Below, in pieces: positions 38,651 to 50,606 of a stretch of 55,641 bases of DNA; positions within the stretch are counted from its first letter, which is position 1; every line of letters begins with the position of its first letter. The position numbers and the translations under genes were made by a program. The notes under the pieces are model-generated. The model had not been told where the DNA came from and searched no databases. It was given only the letters and a program-made list of their open reading frames with translations. This DNA is from Saprospiraceae bacterium (GTDB lineage Bacteria; Bacteroidota; Bacteroidia; Chitinophagales; Saprospiraceae): positions 1 through 55,641 of the forward strand of contig JAHDDE010000018.1 in the NCBI GenBank assembly GCA_020629515.1, in the 5' to 3' direction.

Positions 38651-40363
38651 ATGTATTTTAACTCAAAAGGAAGTGATGAAATCACATACGATGCTATTGT
38701 AATAGGCTCTGGAATAAGTGGAGGATGGGCAGTCAAGGAATTGACAGAAAAGGGACTAAAAGTTCTATTATTAGAGAGAGGTCGAATGCTGAAGCATGGA
38801 GATTATCCAACTGCCAACTTGGATACGTGGGATGTGCCTAATCGAGGAAAATTGACGGAAAAAGAGTGGATAGACTATCCGAAGCAAAGAAGGACAGGTT
38901 ATACTGTTACACAATTCACCAAACATCTTTGGGTAAAAGATACAGAACATCCGTATGAAGAGACTAAACCATTCAATTGGATTAGAGGATACCATCTTGG
39001 CGGAAGATCTATAATGTGGGGCAAACACTGCTATCGTTGGTCTGATATTGATTTCAATGCCAACTTAAAAGATGGTATAGGTGTAGACTGGCCAATAAGG
39101 TACGCCGATATTAAGCCATGGTATGATTACGTAGAGGCATTTGCAGGTATCAGTGGACAAAAAGAAGGGCATAAACAAACACCAGATGGAGTTTATCAAC
39201 CACCATTTAAACTTAACTGTGTAGAGCAGTCTGCTCGAGAGGCAGTTATGAAAGCCTTTGGAGGAGCACGTATAATTACTCCTGGAAGAGTAGCTCATAT
39301 TACTAAAGCTGGTGGCCATAATGGAAGAGGAACTTGTTTAACTAGAAATAGATGTATCAGAGGCTGTCCTTTTGGAGCATATTTCAGCTCAAATGCGGCA
39401 ACGATTCCTCCTGCTGAACAAACGGGCAACTTGACTATTCGTCCTAACTCTATCGCTCATTCATTGACTTTCGACAATGATAGTCAAAAGGCTACTGGAG
39501 TAAATGTAATAGATGCTGTGACTAAAGAAACTTTTGAATTTAAAGCCAAAATAATTTTTTGTAATGCGTCTGCCCTTAATTCTGCGGCAATCTTGATGAA
39601 CTCTACGTCTGATCGTTTTCCTAATGGAATGGGTAATGATAGCGGTGAGCTCGGTCATAATGTTATGGATCATCATTTTCAAATAGGTGCAAGAGGCATT
39701 TATGAAGGATTCGAAGATAAATACTATAAAGGACGAAAACCTGCGGGCTTCTTTATACCAAGATTTAGAAATATTGATAGTGGAAGTACTGTTAAAGAAT
39801 TTATTCGTGGTTATGGGTTCCAAGGAGGGGCCCGTAGAGAGGGATGGCATAGACCTGCTGAAGCAAAATTTGGCGTGGCTTTAAAAGAAGAATTAAAACA
39901 CCCTGGGAAATGGGGAATGAGCATGACAGCCTTTGGTGAATGCCTACCCTACCATGAAAATAAAATGACCTTGAGATATGACAAATTGGACAAGTGGGGC
40001 CTTCCTACTATAGATCTTGATGTCGAATGGAAAGAGAATGAATGGGCGATGAGAAAAGATATGAGTGTCACCGCGGCAGAGATGCTTGATGCAGCGGGAT
40101 TTAAAGACATCCAAGAATATGATAATAAAAAGAATGCTCCAGGTAACGGAATTCACGAAATGGGTACTGCTCGTATGGGAAAAGACCCGAAGACATCGGT
40201 ATTAAACAAATGGAATCAAATACACGCTGTTAAAAACGTTTTTGTAACTGATGGAGCTTGTATGACTTCTGCGGCTAATCAAAACCCATCAATTACATAC
40301 ATGGCCCTTACAGCAAGAGCAGCAGATTATGCTGTTAAACAATTAAATAATGGTTCTTTATAA
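38651..40363 (+). CDS. GMC-family FAD dehydrogenase with three-Cys motif (glucoside 3-dehydrogenase-like)
   Basis: A 570-residue GMC oxidoreductase. The FAD fold has VIGSGISGGWAVKEL and LLLERG, the active-site region HEMGTARMG, and the C-terminal TDGACMTSAANQNPSITYMAL with the usual His/Asn context. Cys229, Cys235 and Cys239 (CLTRNRCIRGC) form C-x5-C-x3-C. This is like the iron-sulfur cysteine cluster known in the catalytic subunit of bacterial FAD-dependent glucose dehydrogenase. Together with the small subunit encoded 9 bases downstream, this fits membrane or periplasmic sugar dehydrogenases such as glucoside 3-dehydrogenase, not oxidases. No export signal is seen on the large subunit, so it may be carried out with the Tat-bearing small subunit, as in known homologues. 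Confidence 0.85.
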   Translation: MYFNSKGSDEITYDAIVIGSGISGGWAVKELTEKGLKVLLLERGRMLKHGDYPTANLDTWDVPNRGKLTEKEWIDYPKQRRTGYTVTQFTKHLWVKDTEHPYEETKPFNWIRGYHLGGRSIMWGKHCYRWSDIDFNANLKDGIGVDWPIRYADIKPWYDYVEAFAGISGQKEGHKQTPDGVYQPPFKLNCVEQSAREAVMKAFGGARIITPGRVAHITKAGGHNGRGTCLTRNRCIRGCPFGAYFSSNAATIPPAEQTGNLTIRPNSIAHSLTFDNDSQKATGVNVIDAVTKETFEFKAKIIFCNASALNSAAILMNSTSDRFPNGMGNDSGELGHNVMDHHFQIGARGIYEGFEDKYYKGRKPAGFFIPRFRNIDSGSTVKEFIRGYGFQGGARREGWHRPAEAKFGVALKEELKHPGKWGMSMTAFGECLPYHENKMTLRYDKLDKWGLPTIDLDVEWKENEWAMRKDMSVTAAEMLDAAGFKDIQEYDNKKNAPGNGIHEMGTARMGKDPKTSVLNKWNQIHAVKNVFVTDGACMTSAANQNPSITYMALTARAADYAVKQLNNGSL

Positions 40364-40372
40364 TTTTGGAAT

Positions 40373-40918
40373 ATGAAAAGAAGAAGCGCACTTAAATATA
40401 CGAGCCTATTAACAGCGGCTGGATTATCGGCTACGACAATTTCATCAATTATATCTGGTTGCAAATCAGAATCCACGGTATCAAAATATGGTGTGATAAG
40501 CTCTGATCAAATTGAACAGATAAGAGCTTTGGTGGATATCATAATTCCGCAGACTGATACTCCCGGTGCAGTCGAAGCCGGAGTACCTGAAGATCTGGCT
40601 TTGCATATAAATGACAATTTTTCAGAAGAAGATCAAAAAAGATTCGTGGAAGGATTGTCGCATATAAACAATATATCGCAAACCTCATATGGAGCGTCAT
40701 TTGCTCATCTAAGTGATGAAAATAAGACCGATATAATGAATGAATTAGCGTCAGAAGAAGACGACAGTATTTTTGATGGTCTTAAAAATTTAACGATTTA
40801 CTTATTCTTCACTTCTGAAAAAGGAGCAAAAGAAGTTCTTAATTATCTACCAGTACCTGGCGAATACTTACCTTGTGTGGATTATTCTGAGATTGGAAGT
40901 GCTTGGGCACTTCGTTAA
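40373..40918 (+). CDS. gluconate 2-dehydrogenase subunit 3 family protein (small subunit)
   Basis: A 181-residue protein with a twin-arginine signal (MKRRSALKYTSLLTAAGLSA) and a following ISGCKSE that could be a lipobox. The body has VDIIIPQTDTPGAVEAGVPEDLALHINDNF, the family block of gluconate 2-dehydrogenase subunit 3, and ends with the typical YSEIGSAWALR. Such subunits escort the GMC large subunit through the Tat system and stabilise it. Its gene lies 9 bases downstream of that subunit. Confidence 0.88.
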   Translation: MKRRSALKYTSLLTAAGLSATTISSIISGCKSESTVSKYGVISSDQIEQIRALVDIIIPQTDTPGAVEAGVPEDLALHINDNFSEEDQKRFVEGLSHINNISQTSYGASFAHLSDENKTDIMNELASEEDDSIFDGLKNLTIYLFFTSEKGAKEVLNYLPVPGEYLPCVDYSEIGSAWALR

Positions 40919-40934
40919 GCTATTAAACATTACA

Positions 40935-41378
40935 ATGAAAACATTTAAATATCTCGTATTATTTTATGCTATTTGCTTGTCTATCAGTTGTGGAAACCAA
41001 GTAGATCGACCTGATCCAGTGTTAACAACAGAACAAATTGCAAAACAGCAGTCAATTACAGAACAAAGTGTGATACCTGAAGGTGGTGCGATATCTTCGG
41101 TACAACACTATTACTGTCCTAACAGTTGCGCAGGAAGTGGTGGAGATACAGCGGGTTCATGTCCTGTTTGTGGTACTGAGTATATACACAATCAGGCGTA
41201 TCACAATACGCCAACTACAGGTCAATCTGCAACTACAACAACACCAGAACCCGATCAGAATGCTGCCGGAGTTTGGCATTATACATGTTCAAATGGATGC
41301 AGTGGTGGGGCTGGCAGTGCTATAGCATGTAGCCAATGTGGAAACACATTAGTACACAATACACTATATCATAATTAA
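40935..41378 (+). CDS. small lipoprotein with two zinc-ribbon-like repeats
   Basis: The ATG at 40935 gives a signal with lipobox-like SISC (Cys19), so the 147-residue product is probably a lipoprotein. Two repeats follow. The first is YYCPNSC...SCPVCGTEYIHNQAYHN and the second YTCSNGC...ACSQCGNTLVHNTLYHN, each C-x3-C plus C-x2-C and ending in two His. They recall the heavy-metal-binding domain that reads YTCPMHP...CPKCGM, with the PMHP part altered. A Gln/Thr-rich linker joins them. It follows the small dehydrogenase subunit by 16 bases. It could hold zinc, copper or iron, perhaps for electron transfer or metal supply; this is inference. Confidence 0.65.
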   Translation: MKTFKYLVLFYAICLSISCGNQVDRPDPVLTTEQIAKQQSITEQSVIPEGGAISSVQHYYCPNSCAGSGGDTAGSCPVCGTEYIHNQAYHNTPTTGQSATTTTPEPDQNAAGVWHYTCSNGCSGGAGSAIACSQCGNTLVHNTLYHN

Positions 41379-41401
41379 TAAACAATTTGAAAAAATGCAA
41401 C

Positions 41402-41430
41402 GATAGAAGCTCTATTTAAGAGCTTCTATC
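41402..41430 (-). terminator. intrinsic terminator overlapping the sucD 3' end
   Basis: Perfect 12-bp stem GATAGAAGCTCT (41402-41413) and AGAGCTTCTATC (41419-41430) with a 5-base loop. On the minus strand it is followed within a few bases by a run of T. One arm encodes the last residues of SucD, so the stop codon lies inside the hairpin. Confidence 0.8.
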
Positions 41431-42281
41431 ATCGTGCTTCCTATTTGTGCTGGTGAAGAGACAACATGCAAACCACATTCCTTCATTATTCGCATTTTAG
41501 CCTCTGCTGTATCTTCTGCTCCGCCAATGATTGCTCCTGCATGGCCCATCGTCCGTCCTTTTGGAGCTGTTTGACCTGCTATAAACCCTACAACAGGCTT
41601 AGTGCCATTTTCTTTAATATAACGTGCTGCTTCAGCCTCCATTCCTCCTCCAATCTCTCCTATCATAATAATCCCTTCTGTATCTGGATCATTCATGAGT
41701 AGTTCCACAGCTTCTTTTGTGGTGGTTCCTACTATTGGATCGCCACCAATGCCTATACAAGTTGATTGTCCTAAACCCGCCTTTGTAACTTGATCTACAG
41801 CCTCATAGGTTAAGGTACCTGATCTGCTCACTATTCCTATTGTACCAGGATTATGGATAAATCCAGGCATAATACCCAACTTAGCTTCTCCAGGAGTAAT
41901 TATACCAGGGCAATTGGGCCCAATCAGTGTTGTATTAAAATCTCCTAAAAAAGATTTTACCTTGACCATATCTTGAACAGGTATACCTTCTGTTATGCAG
42001 ACTATAACCTTGATACCTGCATCTGCAGATTCCATAATAGCATCTGCAGCAAATCTTGGTGGAACAAAAATAATTGATGTATCCGCACCTTCTTTATTGA
42101 CAGCATCAAAAACTGTGTTAAACACTGGCTTGTCTAAATGGGTCATCCCTCCTTTTCCTGGCGTTACACCTCCTACTATATTCGTACCATATGCAATCAT
42201 CTGCTCCGAATGAAAAGATCCCTCTTTTCCTGTAAAACCTTGAACTACTACTCTACTATTACTATTTAATAATACACTCAT
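41412..42281 (-). CDS. sucD: succinyl-CoA synthetase alpha subunit
   Basis: Converts succinyl-CoA and ADP/GDP to succinate and ATP/GTP in the TCA cycle, with a beta subunit (sucC) that is not in this window. 289 residues, normal length. Seen are the CoA-binding [57 protein letters not shown] and phospho-His247 in GHAGAIIGG. It is the last gene of the carA-eno-ftsB-like-sucD run, and a terminator covers its end. Confidence 0.96.
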   Translation of the reverse strand: MSVLLNSNSRVVVQGFTGKEGSFHSEQMIAYGTNIVGGVTPGKGGMTHLDKPVFNTVFDAVNKEGADTSIIFVPPRFAADAIMESADAGIKVIVCITEGIPVQDMVKVKSFLGDFNTTLIGPNCPGIITPGEAKLGIMPGFIHNPGTIGIVSRSGTLTYEAVDQVTKAGLGQSTCIGIGGDPIVGTTTKEAVELLMNDPDTEGIIMIGEIGGGMEAEAARYIKENGTKPVVGFIAGQTAPKGRTMGHAGAIIGGAEDTAEAKMRIMKECGLHVVSSPAQIGSTMIEALK

Positions 42282-42284
42282 AAT

Positions 42285-42575
42285 TTATTCTATTATATAG
42301 ACATCTTCACCATCTTTACTGATAAAATACTTTTCACGAGCATATTTCTCTTGATTACTCGTAAGGTCTTTATATTCCATCTTAGCTTCTTCAAGCTTGA
42401 TCAGATAGTCACTTTTATTCTCTTTTAATTCGTTAATTTGACGATTTAGTTTGTATTGTTTAACAATACTATGTTTACTATCCAAAAATACAATCCAAAC
42501 AATAAAGCAAAGTATTGTCAAAGTGTATTTATTGGCCCAGCGAAATTTGGCCAAATCGAATTTCAATATTTTCAT
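42285..42575 (-). CDS. FtsB/DivIC-like septum formation initiator
   Basis: A 96-residue bitopic membrane protein: one helix (about 18-33), then a coiled coil (about 38-75) and a short C-terminal part with REKYFISKDGEDVYIIE, as in FtsB/DivIC proteins that bridge FtsL and FtsQ in the divisome. Placement between eno and sucD, with the DivIC gene beside eno, is common (eno-ftsB) in bacteria. The gap to sucD is three bases. Confidence 0.85.
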   Translation of the reverse strand: MKILKFDLAKFRWANKYTLTILCFIVWIVFLDSKHSIVKQYKLNRQINELKENKSDYLIKLEEAKMEYKDLTSNQEKYAREKYFISKDGEDVYIIE

Positions 42576-42618
42576 TTATGACATATTATCATATAAAGAT
42601 AAATAATAATATGTACTT

Positions 42619-45011
<2,393 letters not shown>

Positions 45012-45043
45012 AATGACAGTTTTAAACGGCGGCAAATATAAAA

Positions 45044-45076
45044 AAAGGTGATCACTAACATTTAGTAATCACCTTT
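45044..45076 (-). terminator. terminator at the end of the ribosomal protein/rpoA operon
   Basis: Stem AAAGGTGATCACT (45044-45056) and AGTAATCACCTTT (45064-45076) with a single mismatch and a 7-base loop. On the minus strand it is followed by six T. It lies 23 bases after the rplQ stop. Confidence 0.88.
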
Positions 45077-45099
45077 ATCTTTTTTATAATATATTAATA

Positions 45100-45567
45100 T
45101 TACTCTTCTTCATTCGTAACAACCGGCGGTGTATTCTGTGAAGACCGTCTTCTGCTTCTCCTGGTCTTCTTAGCTCCTTTTGTAGAACCAGTACTTGTTA
45201 ACAAAGTATCATTAAAATCTACTAATTCAATCATTGCCATTTCAGCTCCATCACCCTTTCTAAAGCCAGTTTTAATAATCCTTGTGTAGCCTCCTGGACG
45301 ATCAGCAACTTTTGTTGCTACTGTAGAAAATAATTCATTTACCGCATCTTTACTCTGCAATTTTCTGAAAACATTCCTTCTTGAATGGGTAGTATTACTC
45401 TTAGACTTAGTAATCAAAGGCTCCACAAAAACACGAAGTGCTTTTGCCTTAGCGACAGTTGTATTAATTCTTTTATGCTCTATTAAAGATCCCGCCAAGT
45501 TTTTCAGCAAGGCATCTCTATGTCCTTTCTTTCTACCTAAATGGTTAAATTTCTTTCCGTGTCTCAT
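45100..45567 (-). CDS. rplQ: 50S ribosomal protein L17
   Basis: 155 residues: the L17 core [31 protein letters not shown] and the [17 protein letters not shown] region, ending with [27 protein letters not shown]-terminal tail of about 35 residues rich in Lys/Arg/Ser and ending in acidic residues is longer than the E. coli protein (127) but usual for Bacteroidota. Last gene of the alpha operon. Confidence 0.96.
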   Translation of the reverse strand: MRHGKKFNHLGRKKGHRDALLKNLAGSLIEHKRINTTVAKAKALRVFVEPLITKSKSNTTHSRRNVFRKLQSKDAVNELFSTVATKVADRPGGYTRIIKTGFRKGDGAEMAMIELVDFNDTLLTSTGSTKGAKKTRRSRRRSSQNTPPVVTNEEE

Positions 45568-45594
45568 TATCTAAACTTATATAGAGATAAACAA

Positions 45595-46593
45595 TTAATC
45601 TTCTTCTAATTTATATTTCGACAAATCCATACCGAATGTAAGACCTTTCAAAGTTAGAAGTTCCTCTATTTCGACTAATGACTTTTTACCGAAGTTTCTG
45701 AATTTCAACAGCTCATGAGTATCGAACTTCACTAATTCACCCAATGAATTGATTTTAGCAGCTTTTAAGCAATTGTAAGCTCTCACCGAAAGATCCAAAT
45801 CTTCCAATGATGTCTTCAATAGCTTTCTCATATGCAAAATATGTTCATCGACGATATCTTCTTCTCTCTTAGTACTATCCTCAAAAGTTATATTTTCATC
45901 CGTAATCAACATTAAATGCTGGATTAGGATTTTGGAGGCTTCCTTTACAGCATCTTCAGGATGAATTGTACCATCAGTCTTTATACTGATAGTTAGCTTT
46001 TCATAATCAGTCTTTTGTCCAACACGAGTATTTTCAATATCGTAAGCCACCTTTTTAATAGGAGTATAAATAGCATCTACTGGTATAACCCCAATAGCCG
46101 CGTCTTTTGGCAAGTTTTCATCCGCTGCTACATAACCTCTTCCTTTCGTGACAACAAATTCAATCTCCAAACTCACAAATGGTTCCATGTTGCATATCAC
46201 AAGATCTGGATTCATTACTTTGAAAACGTTCGTGAATGACTCAATATCACCTGCCTTAAATTGCTCTTGTCCTGAGATTGTCAAGTAAATCTTCTCTTCT
46301 GTAGAATCATCATCCTGAATAAGCTTTTTGAGTCTAATCTGCTTGAGATTTAGGATGATATCAATCACATCTTCTACAACTCCTTTGATAGTGGAAAATT
46401 CGTGTTCTACTCCTGCAATTCTCACTGCCGATACTGCCCAACCTTCCAAAGAAGAAAGCAACACTCTTCTTATAGAGTTACCAATTGTCTGGCCGAAACC
46501 AGGCTCCAATGGTTTGAACTCAAACGAACCATCAAAATCATCCGCTTTTTGTAAAAGTATTTTGTTAGGCTTTTGAAAATTAAGTATGCTCAT
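45595..46593 (-). CDS. rpoA: DNA-directed RNA polymerase alpha subunit
   Basis: 332 residues. The N-terminal dimerisation domain shows PLEPGFGQTIGNSIRRVLLSSLEGWAV. The C-terminal domain, which contacts UP elements and regulators, has DLDLSVRAYNCLKAAKINSLGELVKFDTHELLKFRNFGKKSLVEIEE. Standard order rpsD-rpoA-rplQ. Confidence 0.98.
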   Translation of the reverse strand: MSILNFQKPNKILLQKADDFDGSFEFKPLEPGFGQTIGNSIRRVLLSSLEGWAVSAVRIAGVEHEFSTIKGVVEDVIDIILNLKQIRLKKLIQDDDSTEEKIYLTISGQEQFKAGDIESFTNVFKVMNPDLVICNMEPFVSLEIEFVVTKGRGYVAADENLPKDAAIGVIPVDAIYTPIKKVAYDIENTRVGQKTDYEKLTISIKTDGTIHPEDAVKEASKILIQHLMLITDENITFEDSTKREEDIVDEHILHMRKLLKTSLEDLDLSVRAYNCLKAAKINSLGELVKFDTHELLKFRNFGKKSLVEIEELLTLKGLTFGMDLSKYKLEED

Positions 46594-46638
46594 AACTAAT
46601 TTATGGTCTTTACCAATGATAAAATAAGAGTAGCTATC

Positions 46639-47253
46639 TTACTTAGAGTATAATTCTACGATAAGTTGTTCATTAATTTTTTCAGGGATTTTATCCCTTT
46701 CCGGCAATTCTAAAAATCGACCTTCTTTCAAATCAGGATTCCACTCTAACCACGGCCATTTTTTGACATCAGTCTTAGAAGAAGCTATACTATTAGTAAT
46801 TACTTCTAAGGCTTGTGATTTTCCTCTTACCTGAACAACATCACCAGGTCTCAGTGTATGTGATGGGATACTCGAGACTATACCGTTGACACAAATGTGC
46901 TTATGATTCACAAGTTGACGAGCTGCTCTACGTGTAGGTGCGATCCCTAATCTAAAGACAGTATTATCCAATCTTGCTTCTAGCATTTGAAGTAATACTT
47001 CACCAGTTACACCTTTTTTACTATTCGCTCTAGCAAATATATTTCTAAACTGACGTTCCAAAACTCCATAAGTATATTTGGCCTTTTGCTTCTCCATTAA
47101 TTGCAAAGCATAATCTGATTTCTGCTTTCTTCTTTTTGAAGGGCCATGTTGACCAGGAGGATATTTTTTCTTATCAAACTCTCTACTCGGTCCGTAAATA
47201 GCTTCTCCTAATGCTCTAGCTTTTTTAGCCTTTGGGCCTGTATATCTTGCCAT
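46639..47253 (-). CDS. rpsD: 30S ribosomal protein S4
   Basis: 204 residues, normal length. Begins [21 protein letters not shown]; the S4 RNA-binding domain has [30 protein letters not shown]. No CXXC zinc motif is present at the N-terminus, so it is the zinc-free type. S4 usually also represses its own operon by binding the leader mRNA. Confidence 0.97.
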   Translation of the reverse strand: MARYTGPKAKKARALGEAIYGPSREFDKKKYPPGQHGPSKRRKQKSDYALQLMEKQKAKYTYGVLERQFRNIFARANSKKGVTGEVLLQMLEARLDNTVFRLGIAPTRRAARQLVNHKHICVNGIVSSIPSHTLRPGDVVQVRGKSQALEVITNSIASSKTDVKKWPWLEWNPDLKEGRFLELPERDKIPEKINEQLIVELYSK

Positions 47254-47276
47254 CTAATTAATATTCAAAATAATTA

Positions 47277-47663
47277 TTAAACTCTTCTCCTTTTTGGTGG
47301 ACGACAACCATTATGAGGAACGGGAGTAACGTCTTTTATTCTTGTTACTTTAATTCCATTTGAGTCAATTGCTCTTATAGCAGCTTCTCTTCCGCCACCT
47401 GGTCCTTTAACATTAACCTCCACAGATCTCAAACCTGCATCGTAAGCAGTTTGAGCCGCATCATTTGCTGCCATTTGAGCAGCGTAAGGTGTGTTCTTCT
47501 TAGAACCTCTAAAGCCAGCTTTCCCCGCACTTGCCCAAGAAATAACTTGGCCTTGTTTATTGCATAAAGAGATAATAATGTTGTTAAATGAAGCTTGAAT
47601 GTAGGCGATACCTTCAGGCTGAACAACAACTTTTCTTTTCTTAGACTTTTTAACTTTAGACAT
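47277..47663 (-). CDS. rpsK: 30S ribosomal protein S11
   Basis: 128 residues. Seen are [33 protein letters not shown]-type core pieces and the C-terminal [18 protein letters not shown]. Its start codon shares one base with the rpsM stop, implying translational coupling. Confidence 0.97.
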   Translation of the reverse strand: MSKVKKSKKRKVVVQPEGIAYIQASFNNIIISLCNKQGQVISWASAGKAGFRGSKKNTPYAAQMAANDAAQTAYDAGLRSVEVNVKGPGGGREAAIRAIDSNGIKVTRIKDVTPVPHNGCRPPKRRRV

Positions 47664-48040
47664 TATTTAGTAGCCTTTTTCTTGTTAGCAACTGTTTTCT
47701 TCTTTCCTTTCCTAGTTCTTGCATTAGTTTGGGTTCTCTGACCTCTTACAGGCAAACCTTTTCTATGCCTTACACCTCTCACACAACCAATATCCATTAA
47801 CCTCTTGATATTTGTTTGAACTTCACTTCTAAGTTCTCCTTCTACCTTATACTCATCCTGAAGCATCTTAGAGATAATACGTATATTCTCATCTGTCCAA
47901 TCAGAGATTTTTGTGTTGTGATCCACATTAGCTTTGTCTAGTATCTCTCCTGCTCTACTTCTTCCTACACCATAAATGTATGTCAGACCAATAACACCTC
48001 GCTTATTTTTCGGTAGATCGTTACCTGCTATTCTTGCCAT
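47663..48040 (-). CDS. rpsM: 30S ribosomal protein S13
   Basis: 125 residues: [26 protein letters not shown], then [22 protein letters not shown] near the C-terminus, which contacts the P-site tRNA and the 50S subunit. The Lys-rich tail is normal. First member of the S13-S11-S4-rpoA-L17 run. Confidence 0.97.
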   Translation of the reverse strand: MARIAGNDLPKNKRGVIGLTYIYGVGRSRAGEILDKANVDHNTKISDWTDENIRIISKMLQDEYKVEGELRSEVQTNIKRLMDIGCVRGVRHRKGLPVRGQRTQTNARTRKGKKKTVANKKKATK

Positions 48041-48048
48041 AACTATTA

Positions 48049-48165
48049 TTAACCTTGTCTTTGTTTAAATCTTGGATTCTTTTTGTTAATCACATAAAGT
48101 TTCCCTTTTCTTCTTATGATCTTACAATCTGCAGATCTTTTCTTAATTGAAGCTTTTACTTTCAT
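48049..48165 (-). CDS. rpmJ: 50S ribosomal protein L36, zinc-free form
   Basis: A 38-codon gene read directly from the sequence between infA and rpsM. It begins [17 protein letters not shown] and ends NPRFKQRQG. The classical L36 zinc ligands are C11, C14, C27 and H32. Here only the Cys at position 14 remains; the others are Ser, Asn and a non-His residue. It is therefore a C-minus L36, as is usual in Bacteroidota. Confidence 0.95.
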   Translation of the reverse strand: MKVKASIKKRSADCKIIRRKGKLYVINKKNPRFKQRQG

Positions 48166-48166
48166 T

Positions 48167-48385
48167 TTACTTATATCTAAAGGTTATCCTTCCTCTTGTT
48201 AAATCATATGGCGACATCTCAACTGCTACTTTATCACCAGGAAGAATCTTAATATAATGCATCCGCATTTTTCCGGATATAGTAGCCGTTATCATATGAT
48301 TATTCTCTAACCTAACTCTAAACATCGCATTTGAAAGCGATTCTTCTATGATTCCGTCCTGTTTTATTAAGTTCTTCTTTGACAT
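48167..48385 (-). CDS. infA: translation initiation factor IF-1
   Basis: 72 residues, exactly the usual length, a single OB fold with [49 protein letters not shown]-type strands. It sits in the conserved order secY-map-infA-rpmJ-rpsM. Its stop is one base before the rpmJ start. Confidence 0.97.
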   Translation of the reverse strand: MSKKNLIKQDGIIEESLSNAMFRVRLENNHMITATISGKMRMHYIKILPGDKVAVEMSPYDLTRGRITFRYK

Positions 48386-48408
48386 ATCAAATTTGGGAGT
48401 GCAAATAT

Positions 48409-49224
48409 CTAATTTTTTAATGAAATTTTCTTCAAATTTTCATTTTTATCAATACTTTCTTCTATCATCACGTGATCCGATAATATATCAGGACCAGATT
48501 TAGTAACCGCTATAGTATGTTCGTAGTGCGCAGACGGTTTCTTATCTTTCGTATATATTGTCCAGCCATCTTCTGCCTGCTTCACCGCTTTAGTACCCAT
48601 GTTAACCATCGGCTCTATTGCTATAACTAATCCCTCTTCTAACTTTATTCCTTTTCCTCTCTTTCCATAATTTGGCACTTCTGGCTTCTCATGTAAATCT
48701 CTACCCAAACCATGCCCCACAAGCTCTCTTACAACACTATAACCATGTTCACGCTCTGTATAACTTTGAATGGCGTTACTAATATCACCCAATCTATTAT
48801 CTACTTTCGCCTGATCAATCCCCAATTTCAAAGATTGCTTGGTAACTACTAGTAACTTCATGATCTCTTCTGACACATCCCCGACAACAAATGTATAGGC
48901 AGCGTCTCCATAAAACTCATTATGATATACTCCGCAATCTATGGATACTATATCTCCAACCTTGAAAGGCTCATCATTGGGTAAACCATGAACGACTACT
49001 TCATTCTTTGAAATCAGCAAAGTTGACGGACATCCATATAAGCCCTTAAATCCCGGTACTGCACCATGATCTCTAATAAATTCTTCTGCCAGCGTATCAA
49101 GCTTCGACCCTACTGCACCTTCTTTAAGATGCAAAGCTATTTCGGATAGAGTTTTAGTAACTAAAAGACAATTTTGTCTGATTAACTCTATTTCTTCATT
49201 AGTTTTTAGAATTGGTTTGGACAT
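48409..49224 (-). CDS. map: methionine aminopeptidase, type I
   Basis: Removes the N-terminal Met of new proteins. 271 residues. Metal-binding and catalytic blocks: VVHGLPND (His), [20 protein letters not shown] (two Asp), [21 protein letters not shown] (His), [13 protein letters not shown] (Glu) and [11 protein letters not shown] (Glu). The short form has no N-terminal zinc finger. It follows secY by eight bases. Confidence 0.97.
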   Translation of the reverse strand: MSKPILKTNEEIELIRQNCLLVTKTLSEIALHLKEGAVGSKLDTLAEEFIRDHGAVPGFKGLYGCPSTLLISKNEVVVHGLPNDEPFKVGDIVSIDCGVYHNEFYGDAAYTFVVGDVSEEIMKLLVVTKQSLKLGIDQAKVDNRLGDISNAIQSYTEREHGYSVVRELVGHGLGRDLHEKPEVPNYGKRGKGIKLEEGLVIAIEPMVNMGTKAVKQAEDGWTIYTKDKKPSAHYEHTIAVTKSGPDILSDHVMIEESIDKNENLKKISLKN

Positions 49225-49232
49225 CTTAGATA

Positions 49233-50597
49233 TTACATGCCAGCACCAATTGGTTGCATACCACTACGTCCTTTCAATTTCCCAGATTTGACAAGACCAT
49301 CATACTTTCTCATTAGCAAATGACTTTCAATTTGTTGCAATGTGTCTAGGACAACCCCAACTAAAATCAATAGAGAGGTGCCGCCAAAAAAGAAAGCGAA
49401 CGCATCATTCACACCAAATTGAGCAACGATCGCAGGAAATATTGATATTAATCCAAGAAATATCGATCCTGGCAAGGTTACCCTTGTCGTCAACGTATCT
49501 ATAAACTCTTGTGTCGCTTGACCAGGTTTTATTCCTGGTATAAAAGCATTTTGGCGTTTGAGATATTCTGCATATTGTTGGGGATTTACTAGTAATGCAG
49601 TGTATACATAAGTAAATACGACTACCAAAAGAAAGAAAATCGCATTATATGGTAAAGACTTCCAATTATTCAATGACATTAGAAAGCTATTTTGTGCTGC
49701 ATCTGATCCAGCAGCCCAAGTAGCCAAGGTCATAGGTAAAAACATAATCGCCTGCGCAAAGATAATTGGCATGACACCTGCTGCATTCACTTTCAGAGGA
49801 ATATAATCCCTGGCACCAGCCATAGGAACCTGTCCACCTCCACGACCTACCATTCGCTTAGCGAATTGGAGAGGTATTCGCCTTACCCCTTGTACTATCA
49901 TAATACAGGCTAACACTATAAGAAACAACACAATCATTTCTATCAAAAAGAGAAGAATGTTGTTATCAAGTTGTGTAATTACCTCTGCGAAAAAAGCTGT
50001 TGGAAGCGTGGCAATTATACCTATCATTATCAAAAGCGATACACCGTTTCCTATGCCTTCTTCCGTAATACGTTCCCCGAGCCACATAGCAAATATAGTT
50101 CCTGTAGAAAGGATGATTATATTACTCACCCAAAATATTGTAGGGCTAATCGCAGGTGTTACTGCCCCCTGTATAGAGGAAATATATCCTAAATAGGTCC
50201 CGCCTTGCACTAAAGTAATCGCCACTGTTAACCACCTTGTTATCTGTGTAATCTTCTTTCTTCCACTCTCTCCTTCCTTCTGCTGAAGTCGCTGAAAATA
50301 AGGTACTGCGAAACCCAATAACTGAATAATGATGGAAGCGGTTATGTAGGGCATAATACCTAATGCAAAAATAGAGGCACGGTTAAAGGCACCTCCTGCA
50401 AAAGTATTTATGAGTCCTAATATATCGTTTGCTCCTCTACTATCAGCTGCTGCTGCCAAGGCAGAAGGGTCAGCCCCTGGAAGAACAATGAATGACCCCA
50501 AGCGATATACTGCAATTAGGGCTAAAGTATAAAGGATCTTATTTCTAAGTTCCTTTATCTTCCATATATTATTTAGAGTTTCTATGAACCTTTTCAT
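49233..50597 (-). CDS. secY: preprotein translocase subunit SecY
   Basis: Central channel of the Sec translocon. 454 residues with ten membrane segments. Seen are ELRNKILYTLALIAVYRLGSFIVLPG at the start, the plug region GGAFNRASIFALGIMPYITASIIIQLLG, YIPLKVNAAGVMPIIFAQA and the cytoplasmic loop KRQNAFIPGIKPGQATQEF. It lies between rplO and map in the conserved spc order. Confidence 0.97.
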   Translation of the reverse strand: MKRFIETLNNIWKIKELRNKILYTLALIAVYRLGSFIVLPGADPSALAAAADSRGANDILGLINTFAGGAFNRASIFALGIMPYITASIIIQLLGFAVPYFQRLQQKEGESGRKKITQITRWLTVAITLVQGGTYLGYISSIQGAVTPAISPTIFWVSNIIILSTGTIFAMWLGERITEEGIGNGVSLLIMIGIIATLPTAFFAEVITQLDNNILLFLIEMIVLFLIVLACIMIVQGVRRIPLQFAKRMVGRGGGQVPMAGARDYIPLKVNAAGVMPIIFAQAIMFLPMTLATWAAGSDAAQNSFLMSLNNWKSLPYNAIFFLLVVVFTYVYTALLVNPQQYAEYLKRQNAFIPGIKPGQATQEFIDTLTTRVTLPGSIFLGLISIFPAIVAQFGVNDAFAFFFGGTSLLILVGVVLDTLQQIESHLLMRKYDGLVKSGKLKGRSGMQPIGAGM

Positions 50598-50606
50598 AAC
50601 AGTTTA

